This document shows positions 1 to 5,186 of a stretch of DNA of 6,929 nt, piece after piece (position 1 is the first letter of the stretch; every line of letters begins with the position of its first letter). A program made the translations under genes and the position numbers. Below the pieces are notes generated by a model. The model searched no databases, was not told the origin of the DNA, and worked only from the letters and a program-made list of their open reading frames with translations. This DNA is from an uncultured Clostridia bacterium (GTDB lineage: Bacteria > Bacillota > Clostridia > Oscillospirales > CAG-272). The DNA lies in NCBI GenBank assembly GCA_946641795.1, contig CAMPBZ010000061.1, forward strand, positions 1 to 6,929. Reading direction: 5' to 3'.

Positions 1-1
1 G

Positions 2-19
2 GAAAACTTTTTGCAAAAA
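2..19. repeat. Short A/T-rich inverted repeat, left copy
   Basis: The left edge carries gaaaacttttt-gcaaaaa, which can fold on itself (cttttt/aaaaag). Almost the same string, with one extra T, recurs at 6574-6592. In both places it lies upstream of the same kind of hairpin terminator. I read it as part of a dispersed intergenic repeat. The left copy may be cut by the window edge. Confidence 0.45.
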
Positions 20-43
20 GTTTTTCCCTCCCCCAAGCCCCCA

Positions 44-99
44 CCCTTTTCAAAAACCTCAACCACAAGGTTTGAGGTTTTTGAAAGGGGTTTTATTTT
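44..99 (+). terminator. Intrinsic terminator of a gene left of the window
   Basis: A long imperfect hairpin has arms at 44-64 and 69-90, an acaa loop, one bulged T and one G-U pair, and is followed by ttttatttt (91-99). The T tract lies only on the + side, so it should stop rightward transcription. No rightward gene precedes it here, so its gene must lie outside the window. The T tract and the following ctgctccg also occur at the right-hand terminator (6796-6857). Confidence 0.7.
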
Positions 100-111
100 C
101 TGCTCCGGGTA

Positions 112-224
112 CCGCCGCGCCGCGCGGTGACGGAGCCCGTCACCGCAAAGAAATGGAGCAAAATGCTTTTGCATTTTGCTCCATTTTTATCTCCCGCAAA
201 AGCCCTTTTGCGGGGGCGCGGCGG
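112..224. other. Cloverleaf-like structure behind the TIR gene
   Basis: A 9-bp all-GC outer stem (112-120 with 216-224) encloses three perfect hairpins. The first is 10 bp (124-133/137-146, loop agc). The second is 16 bp (151-166/171-186, loop tttt). The third is 10 bp (193-202/205-214, tight 2-nt loop). The linkers are only 1-6 nt, so the element forms a compact four-way junction on either strand. On the minus strand it begins 2 nt after the TIR-LRR stop codon, so it would be the 3' UTR of that mRNA. The middle hairpin followed by cttt may serve as its terminator. It could be a mobile hairpin repeat (REP or MITE type), a structured RNA, or an end-protecting element. It does not resemble a tRNA. 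Confidence 0.6.
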
Positions 225-226
225 GG

Positions 227-1654
227 TCATTCTTTTTCAATGTCTCCGTCGGTGCAATGGATGGTGTATTTGCTGGCTTCTTTACTTTTATCCCAATTCC
301 AGCTCTTCTTAATTTTTTCCCATTCTTCTTTTTTTCCTTGATAGGAGATAATTAAAGAAGCGTTAGATGGAAAAGCAAGGCTTTCAATGCTCGTCATGCT
401 CCTCGGTATGGTGATGCTCCACAAACGAAAACAACCGGAAAACGCGCCACTTCCTATACTCGTCACGCCGTTCGGTATAGTGATTTTCGCCAAGAAGTCG
501 CAACCATCGAACGCGTCACTGCAAATAAACTTTGTATTCGGATGAATTGTGTAAGAAAAAGCAGATGTATTGGTCGCTCGTATCAGTGCAACGTAGGGAT
601 TGTTTGTATTACCAAGATATTTGGCTTTTTCGTAAAAATTGTATTTTAGCTTGCAACAACCGTCGAACGCATGATCTCCAATGCTCGTCACGCTGTCCGG
701 TATGGTAATGCGCTCCAAAGAGGTGCAACCCCGGAGCGCAGCGTCTTTAATGCTCGTTACACTGCCGTCATTTGGAATAACGCTATTCTTGCACCCGGCA
801 ATTAAAGTTTTGCTTGCTGTTTCAATCAGACAATTTCCCGCGCTGTGATAAACCGGATTGCCTGCGGCTACGGTAATACTTTCCAAAGAAGTGCAACTGC
901 AAAGCGCACCCCACCCAATGCTTGTCACGCTGGCCGGTATGGTAATGCTCGTCAAAGAGGTGCAACCGCAAAACGCCTCATGCCCAATGCTCGTTACGTC
1001 ATCTGGTATGGTAATACTCGTCAAGGTTTTGCAACGTTTGTAAGCACCGTCTTCAATTCGTTTGCGGGGGTCTCCCTCTTGTTTGCGGCTCTCCCCTGCC
1101 GCCCTTTTTTGGCGCGCTTCTGCCGCTTCTCTTCTTTGGCGTTCTGCTTCTTCGGCTTTCTTGCGCGCTTCTTCCTCGGCCTTTTTGCGGGCTGCCTCTT
1201 TTATTTCACGCAAGCCTGCTTTTTCCGTTTTTCCGAGTTCCTCAAATTTGTTTGCCAAATCAAGAACGGCGGCGGCACAGCCGGGGAACGCATACAGGTT
1301 GCACATTTGAAACCTTCCGTAGCGGAAGGTAAACTCGTCGGGCAGTTTGGTCTCCTTTTTGACCAAAACGTTCAAAAAGGATTTTCCAAGGTCGCGGGCC
1401 ATATAAATCTCGTCCTTGCAGTTCTCGCTGGCCAGCGACTCCTCGGTAATCATATAAACAAAAACGGTGCAATTCTTAATGCGGGAGCAAATCTCCTTTT
1501 CCCATTCCCTGCCGTAGCGAATGCCGTCGTCAAACCAGACGTTGTAGTATTCCTGCAAGGCCTCGATGAAGGGATAGACGACATCCTTGTTTCTATGCGC
1601 GTAGGAAATGAAAATATAAGGGTCGTTGCCAAGATAGGCTTTCGGTTCTGCCAT
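227..1654 (-). CDS. TIR / coiled-coil / BspA-type LRR protein
   Basis: The product has 475 residues and no signal peptide or membrane segment, so it is probably cytoplasmic. Residues about 10-125 form a TIR domain: strand motif YIFISYAH (13-20), the FDDGI loop (41-45), and SENCKDE (76-82) matching the SxxCxxE pattern, in which E82 would be the NAD-cleaving glutamate of enzymatic TIRs. Residues about 140-200 are a charged helix rich in KKAEEEA repeats. Residues about 205-430 contain leucine-rich repeats of the BspA/LRR_5 type, about 23 residues each (core SLTSITIP-DSVTSIG-AF), with two longer irregular units. The tail (WEKI...YTIHCTDG) is a cap seen in such Clostridia proteins. The start is supported by gaaaggag 6 nt upstream and by a separate promoter. 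The LRR half is visibly more AT-rich than the neighbouring genes, which may reflect transfer. TIR domains in bacteria act in phage defence or as NADase effectors; the role here is inferred. Confidence 0.9.
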   Translation of the reverse strand: MAEPKAYLGNDPYIFISYAHRNKDVVYPFIEALQEYYNVWFDDGIRYGREWEKEICSRIKNCTVFVYMITEESLASENCKDEIYMARDLGKSFLNVLVKKETKLPDEFTFRYGRFQMCNLYAFPGCAAAVLDLANKFEELGKTEKAGLREIKEAARKKAEEEARKKAEEAERQRREAAEARQKRAAGESRKQEGDPRKRIEDGAYKRCKTLTSITIPDDVTSIGHEAFCGCTSLTSITIPASVTSIGWGALCSCTSLESITVAAGNPVYHSAGNCLIETASKTLIAGCKNSVIPNDGSVTSIKDAALRGCTSLERITIPDSVTSIGDHAFDGCCKLKYNFYEKAKYLGNTNNPYVALIRATNTSAFSYTIHPNTKFICSDAFDGCDFLAKITIPNGVTSIGSGAFSGCFRLWSITIPRSMTSIESLAFPSNASLIISYQGKKEEWEKIKKSWNWDKSKEASKYTIHCTDGDIEKE

Positions 1655-1660
1655 AGGAAG

Positions 1661-1668
1661 CTCCTTTC
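1661..1668 (-). promoter_or_regulatory. Ribosome binding site of the TIR-LRR gene
   Basis: Read on the minus strand this is gaaaggag, a near-perfect Shine-Dalgarno sequence, 6 nt before the ATG at 1654. It fixes the start of the TIR-LRR gene. Confidence 0.8.
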
Positions 1669-1695
1669 AGGCGCTTTTTTCTGTGTGATGGCTTT

Positions 1696-1724
1696 ATTTT
1701 ATCACATTCTGTTGAAAAATGCAA
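1696..1724 (-). promoter_or_regulatory. Sigma-A-type promoter of the TIR-LRR gene
   Basis: On the minus strand, TTGCAT (1719-1724), a 17-nt spacer and TAAAAT (1696-1701) form a good housekeeping promoter, predicting a leader of about 35 nt. Its -35 box lies only a few bases past the T tract of the upstream gene's terminator, so the TIR gene appears to be its own transcription unit. Confidence 0.65.
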
Positions 1725-1726
1725 GC

Positions 1727-1763
1727 AAAAAAGAGGGGCGAAGAAGTTTTCTTCGCCCCTCTT
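1727..1763 (-). terminator. Intrinsic terminator of the single-pass membrane protein gene
   Basis: A perfect 15-bp stem (1731-1745 with 1749-1763, 3-nt loop) contains a gaggggcg core and is followed on the minus strand by a run of six T. It lies 25 nt past the stop codon at 1789. No T tract follows on the + strand, so it acts leftward. Confidence 0.9.
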
Positions 1764-1788
1764 GTGGTTTTTAAGTTTTCGGTTGTTT

Positions 1789-3789
1789 TTATTCCTTCGG
1801 AGCTTCCTCGGCGGGTTGTTCAGCCAGGGTTTCTTCTGCGGGAGCTTCGGTAGCGGGAGCCTCTTCAACCGGGGTCTCGGCCGGCTGTTCAGCCGTCTGT
1901 TCAGCGGGGGCTTCCTCGGTCTTGGCCTCCTCGGCGGGAGCCTCCGGGGTCAGCGGAGCAAGCGCCGCCATCTTGCGGATCATACCGGCCTCAAACAGCT
2001 TTTCGGCCGACTGGTTGACGGGCTTATAATCCTCGTCGGGTTTCTCCAGCGGTTTGAGCGCCAGCTGTTCGCCGCAGATCTTTTCAATCAGTTCCAGCGC
2101 GAATTTCAGCTTGCGGTCGCCGCGCACCTTCATTAAGGAAGGCGTAGCCTCAAACTTCTTCTTATCCGAAACGTCGATGGCGCCGTACTTGGTGCCTTCC
2201 AGCGTTTTGGGATCAATGGCAAGGTAAACGTACAGGGTCTTGCCGTTGGGAATAATTCTTGCAATCTGGTTTCTGCCCTGGTTAAAGGCCTCGTAGTTCC
2301 AGCTCTTGCGCGCTTTTACGCCATGGAAGTGGAGCAGCGCGTTCTTGACCACCGAGTAGTACTCGCCGATCTTGCCGTCGGCCATTGCCAGTTTGGAAAG
2401 GTAGCTCTTGCGGTAGCGGTAAACCACAACGCCCTCGCCGGCTTCTTCCTTCATCAGCATTCTGCCGTACTCTTCGGGCTTCTTTACCACGTCAATGTAC
2501 ACCAGGCCGCGCATTGCCGGCTGGGTGGGGTCGGTGTCGGCCGCCGGCTCAACGGGAGCCATTGCGGGAACCGTCTTGTCGTCCTCTTCCTCTTTTGCGG
2601 GAACGGGCTCTTCCTTCTGCTCGGCGCGGTAGCTGTGATCGACCTTGCGGCCCATAAAGAAGAAGAAAATAACCAGCGCAAGCAGAATGATGACGATGAT
2701 GATAATGATCCAAATCAGGGGCAGTCCGCCGCCCTTATACTGCGGGGCGAAGGAAACGATGAGCGAGCCAACCGACGCGGGAACGCCGGAGATTTTTACC
2801 GAGCCCTCGGTGCCCAGCGAAACGGTGTAGCCGCAGGCTTTTGCGGTGGTCACGGTGCCGTCCTGGTAGATGTAAACGTCCTTTTGCGCGTCCAAATCCA
2901 GGCAGCCGGGCTTGTAGATGATCTCGTCCAGGCCGACCAGCAGGGTAAAGGTCTCGCCCTCGGCGGCGTTCAAAATTTTCACTTCAAACGACTGCGCGTA
3001 CTTGGTTCCCTTCGGCGCTTTCAGGTTGTCAATCACCGTGGCGGTAGCGGTCACGTTCTCGCTCAACCCGACCTCGGTGCCGTCATCGGCAAGGTCGGCG
3101 GTCAGGAAGATGTAGTACCGGGTCTCGTCGCCGCTCTTAACGGGAACAATCTCCTTTTGGCGGCTGACGGTCAGCGTAGCGGTCAGCTCGCCGACTTCGG
3201 CGCCGTTGGAGAAGAACTTGTAGTTTCCAACCGGCAGGGTGGCGGTAACGGTGTAGGTGCCGTAGGTTGCGGTGCCCTTGAAGGATTGGCCGTTGACGGT
3301 GTAGTTGATTTGTGCGCGCAGCTCATAGGGCATTTCGTTGCCCTTGTCATCCACGCCCGCAACGGTAATGTTGTAGGGGGTAGCGCCGTCCCCGGCAACC
3401 GTTTTGCTCTTAAAGGTGACGCCGTAGGATTTGGGCGCAATGGTCACGTTTTTGGTGTGTACCAGACCCGGGTCTTCGGCAAAGGTGGTGTCGGAAAGCA
3501 CGGCGGTAACGGTGTACTCGGTGTTTGCCTGGCCGTAGCCGGAGGGGTATTTCACCGCGTAAGCGCCGTAGTAGGCGGTGTCGTCCGCGTCATAGGCAAC
3601 GACCGAGATGCGATCCGCCTCCCCATATACAAGATCTTCGGCGTTCTGCCACTCCAAGCGGGTAATGGTAACGGGGTCCGCGTCGGCGGCGGCCGGAAGA
3701 ACCAGGCAGCCAACGAGCAGGACCGCAGCCAACACCAGCGCAAAGAGCCGGAAAGCCGGGCTTTGAGAAAGTTTGACTTGCTGTTTCAT
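1789..3789 (-). CDS. Single-pass membrane protein, Ig-like outside, alpha/beta domain inside
   Basis: With the start at 3789 the product has 666 residues. An in-frame ATG at 3822 would add 11 residues but has no ribosome binding site, whereas agaaagg precedes the chosen one. Residues 1-36 form a signal peptide (ALVLAAVLLVG...AAADA). Residues about 40-345 are beta-rich and resemble two or three YDG/MBG-type Ig-like modules (for example VYGEADRISVVAYDADD). A transmembrane helix of nearly pure Ile/Leu/Phe lies at about 356-378, followed by GRK, placing the C-terminus inside. After an acidic linker, residues about 457-580 (YRKSYLSKLAMADGKIGEYY ... KTLYVYLAIDP) match a recurrent unnamed Clostridia domain that recalls the DUF5655/YdhG fold. 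The last 50 or so residues are Pro/Glu/Ala repeats. I do not know its function; its topology suggests a surface sensor or envelope scaffold. It is monocistronic, with its own promoter and terminator. Confidence 0.85.
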   Translation of the reverse strand: MKQQVKLSQSPAFRLFALVLAAVLLVGCLVLPAAADADPVTITRLEWQNAEDLVYGEADRISVVAYDADDTAYYGAYAVKYPSGYGQANTEYTVTAVLSDTTFAEDPGLVHTKNVTIAPKSYGVTFKSKTVAGDGATPYNITVAGVDDKGNEMPYELRAQINYTVNGQSFKGTATYGTYTVTATLPVGNYKFFSNGAEVGELTATLTVSRQKEIVPVKSGDETRYYIFLTADLADDGTEVGLSENVTATATVIDNLKAPKGTKYAQSFEVKILNAAEGETFTLLVGLDEIIYKPGCLDLDAQKDVYIYQDGTVTTAKACGYTVSLGTEGSVKISGVPASVGSLIVSFAPQYKGGGLPLIWIIIIIVIILLALVIFFFFMGRKVDHSYRAEQKEEPVPAKEEEDDKTVPAMAPVEPAADTDPTQPAMRGLVYIDVVKKPEEYGRMLMKEEAGEGVVVYRYRKSYLSKLAMADGKIGEYYSVVKNALLHFHGVKARKSWNYEAFNQGRNQIARIIPNGKTLYVYLAIDPKTLEGTKYGAIDVSDKKKFEATPSLMKVRGDRKLKFALELIEKICGEQLALKPLEKPDEDYKPVNQSAEKLFEAGMIRKMAALAPLTPEAPAEEAKTEEAPAEQTAEQPAETPVEEAPATEAPAEETLAEQPAEEAPKE

Positions 3790-3800
3790 TTGTTTCTCGA

Positions 3801-3807
3801 CCTTTCT
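3801..3807 (-). promoter_or_regulatory. Ribosome binding site that decides the start at 3789
   Basis: Read on the minus strand this is agaaagg, 11 nt before the ATG at 3789. The in-frame ATG at 3822 lacks any purine-rich element in front of it, and starting at 3789 places the signal peptide at a normal distance from the N-terminus. Confidence 0.6.
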
Positions 3808-3854
3808 ATAAAAATTTTGCATTGAAAACGAATGGGGTACGGAAAAACGGCGGG

Positions 3855-3927
3855 GTTTGCGGTTTTTTAGCGCGGAGTTTGCGGTTTTTTAGCGCGGAGT
3901 TTGCGGTTTTTTAGCGCGAGGTTTGCG
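3855..3927. repeat. Three tandem 22-nt repeats in the leader of the membrane protein gene
   Basis: Three head-to-tail 22-nt units (3855-3876, 3877-3898, 3899-3920) begin gtttgcggtttttt and end agcgcgga. A partial fourth unit (gtttgcg) follows at 3921-3927. Units 1 and 2 are identical; unit 3 ends in ag instead of ga. They lie between the promoter at 4000-4028 and the start codon at 3789, so they are transcribed as untranslated leader. There are no spacers, so this is not a CRISPR array. Confidence 0.9.
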
Positions 3928-3999
3928 CCCCTGTGCGGGTTTCGCGCGCACCCGTGTGAGAAAAAAGGCATTCTTCCGCCTTTACACTATATCGAGCTT

Positions 4000-4028
4000 A
4001 TTATATCATATAAAAAAAGCAATGTCAA
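4000..4028 (-). promoter_or_regulatory. Perfect-consensus sigma-A promoter
   Basis: On the minus strand, TTGACA (4023-4028), exactly 17 nt, then TATAAT (4000-4005). Both boxes and the spacing match consensus perfectly. Transcription should start near 3993, giving a leader of about 200 nt before the ATG at 3789. Such a strong core promoter implies high expression or control by a repressor or the leader. Confidence 0.88.
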
Positions 4029-4051
4029 CATTCAAACGGTAAAAATTTTTG

Positions 4052-4081
4052 CGATTTTTGCCTTTTTGGCAGCAAAAATCG
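4052..4081. repeat. 10-bp inverted repeat upstream of the promoter
   Basis: cgatttttgc (4052-4061) and its exact complement gcaaaaatcg (4072-4081) flank a 10-nt loop. The repeat sits 23 nt upstream of the -35 box of the leftward promoter, and about 155 nt upstream of the rightward small gene. It lacks a T tract on either strand, so a regulator site is more likely than a terminator. This is an inference. Confidence 0.4.
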
Positions 4082-4235
4082 GCAAATTTTGCACTTTGAC
4101 GCGGACACGGGATAAGTTTTCGGCATTTTCGGCGACCGATTTCGCGCACAAAATACCAAACTCGACATACACTGGTAGCAGGGAAAGGAAATTCAGCTTC
4201 CCTTTTCCCAATCTGCGTGGAGGATTACCGGTTTT

Positions 4236-4331
4236 ATGAATAATACTTGTTTGTGCAACCTGCTTGACAACAACTGGGTCTGGCTCGTCATTCTGGCGCT
4301 CATCTTTGTTTGCAACTGCTGCAACGGCTGA
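4236..4331 (+). CDS. 31-residue cysteine-rich membrane peptide
   Basis: This short gene begins MNNTCLCNLLDNN and ends FVCNCCNG before a TGA. A ggagg site at 4219-4223 lies 12 nt before the ATG. Residues about 14-25 (WVWLVILALIFV) are a hydrophobic helix, short for a full membrane span. Five cysteines flank it: C5 and C7 in front, C26, C28 and C29 behind. That arrangement suggests metal binding, disulfides or acylation at the membrane. Similar tiny Cys-rich hydrophobic proteins occur in Clostridia genomes as unnamed small proteins. A strong terminator about 70 nt downstream makes this a separate short transcript, which supports a real gene. No clear promoter was found; TTGCAC-16-GATAAG (4089-4116) is a weak candidate. 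Function unknown. Confidence 0.65.
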   Translation: MNNTCLCNLLDNNWVWLVILALIFVCNCCNG

Positions 4332-4340
4332 TCGGCTGGA

Positions 4341-4367
4341 TTGCCGGCGGCATTTTGCCGCCGGCAA
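4341..4367 (+). other. Perfect 12-bp GC-rich hairpin behind the small peptide gene
   Basis: ttgccggcggca (4341-4352) and tgccgccggcaa (4356-4367) form a perfect stem with a ttt loop, 9 nt after the stop codon at 4331. No T tract follows, so it is not a standard terminator. It may protect the short mRNA from 3' exonucleases, ahead of the true terminator at 4403. Confidence 0.6.
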
Positions 4368-4402
4368 GTGAAGAGCGAAGCGTGAAAAGTGAACAGGTGA
4401 AC

Positions 4403-4437
4403 GTTGCCTCTTGCAAAGCGCAGGAGGCAACTTTTTT
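4403..4437 (+). terminator. Intrinsic terminator of the small peptide transcript
   Basis: The stem is 4403-4414 with 4420-4431, with gttgcctc/gaggcaac at its base, one G-U pair and a 5-nt loop. It is followed immediately by six T (4432-4437). It separates the small Cys-rich gene from the phosphatase operon. Confidence 0.9.
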
Positions 4438-4460
4438 GGAATAAAAAATTGCAAAAAAGG

Positions 4461-4489
4461 TGGAAATGACGGCAAAAGTATGCTATAAT
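4461..4489 (+). promoter_or_regulatory. Extended -10 promoter of the HAD operon
   Basis: TATAAT at 4484-4489 is preceded by TGC (4481-4483), giving the extended -10 TGnTATAAT. The position 17 nt upstream holds only a weak -35 box, TGGAAA (4461-4466), as is usual for extended -10 promoters. The start codon is 29 nt downstream of the -10 box, behind an aaaaggaa ribosome site (4506-4513). Confidence 0.75.
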
Positions 4490-4518
4490 ATAGGAAACAC
4501 AACGCAAAAGGAACCGAT

Positions 4519-5172
4519 ATGAAAGCCATTCTGTTTGATTTTGACGGCACCATTGCCGACACCATTCCGGTTTTGACCGAGGCCGTAAACACCACCCTGG
4601 TGCTCCTCGGCTATCCCGCACACCACACGGTAAAGGATTTTATCAACCACGGGGCGCGCGAACTCATCCGCAACGCAATGCCCGCGGAGGCGCGCGGCGA
4701 TGACGAGGCGGTGGATCGCGCCTTCGCCCTTTACGAGACCTGCTACCGCCGCGTCTATCTGCACACCGAAAAGCCCTACGCCGGCATTTACGAGGCAATG
4801 GCAAAAATCCGCCCCTGGGCGCGCGTTGGCATTCTTTCCAACAAGCCAGACGAAATGACGCAGGGGCTTGCGCGCCGGCTCTTCCCGAACGGCGAAGTGG
4901 ACGCGGTGGTCGGTTTTGAGGAAGGAAAACCCGGAAAACCCGACCCCTATCTGCCCGAAAAAATTGCGGGGCTGTTGGGCGTTCCCCTTTCCGATTGCCT
5001 GCTGGTGGGCGACAGCGACGTGGACGTTCAAACCGCGAAAAACGCCGGTATGGCGTTCGTTGGCGCGGGCTGGGGATTTGCCGGCGTTAAGGCTTTGTAC
5101 GCCGCCGGCGCCGACCGCGTTGCCCCAACGCCGGGCGACCTTTGGAACGAAATTGAAAAGTTTATCAAATAA
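4519..5172 (+). CDS. HAD-family phosphatase, phosphoglycolate phosphatase-like
   Basis: The product has 217 residues, the usual length for HAD subfamily IA. Motif I is DFDGTIADT, with nucleophile D7 and acid/base D9. The helical cap lies at about 15-85. Motif II is ILSNKP with S107. Motif III is the lysine in GKPGKPDP (K140). Motif IV is GDSDVDV (D165 and D169, binding Mg2+). All catalytic residues are present, so it should be an active cytoplasmic phosphomonoesterase. Phosphoglycolate or a sugar or nucleotide monophosphate are possible substrates; the sequence does not decide. It is the first gene of a three-gene rightward operon, with aaaaggaa 5 nt before the ATG and only 14 nt to the next gene. 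Its neighbour is ThyX-like, so a nucleotide substrate is worth considering, but that is inference. Confidence 0.92.
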   Translation: MKAILFDFDGTIADTIPVLTEAVNTTLVLLGYPAHHTVKDFINHGARELIRNAMPAEARGDDEAVDRAFALYETCYRRVYLHTEKPYAGIYEAMAKIRPWARVGILSNKPDEMTQGLARRLFPNGEVDAVVGFEEGKPGKPDPYLPEKIAGLLGVPLSDCLLVGDSDVDVQTAKNAGMAFVGAGWGFAGVKALYAAGADRVAPTPGDLWNEIEKFIK

Positions 5173-5186
5173 AGGAGAGAGAAAGA

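Noticed and set aside
112..224. tRNA-like gene
   Set aside because: The cloverleaf outline is superficial: the arms are 9-16 bp, there is no T-loop sequence (gttcgaa type) and no discriminator or CCA layout.
227..1654. Thoeris or another named TIR defence system
   Set aside because: No ThsA-like SIR2/Macro gene, cyclase, or other defence partner lies in the window, so only the stand-alone architecture can be claimed.
845..1774. 309-residue open frame on the + strand
   Set aside because: It is antisense to the TIR-LRR gene, and its Phe/Cys/Arg-rich product mirrors the KKAEEEA-rich helix. It also runs through the promoter and terminator of the minus strand.
3700..3789. Lipoprotein signal in the membrane protein
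   Set aside because: LLVGC resembles a lipobox, but the residues after the Cys stay hydrophobic and end in a normal AAADA cleavage site, and the protein has its own membrane anchor.
2323..3825. 500-residue open frame on the + strand
   Set aside because: It lies entirely antisense to the well-supported membrane protein gene, has a low-complexity Gly/Val/Asn/His-rich product, and has no ribosome site. The openness follows from codon bias of the real gene.
3855..3927. Possible CRISPR array
   Set aside because: The 22-nt units are directly adjacent with no spacers, and no cas gene is present.
3901..4239. 112-residue open frame on the + strand
   Set aside because: It starts inside the tandem repeats without a ribosome site, runs through the promoter and inverted repeat, and overlaps the start of the better supported small Cys-rich gene.
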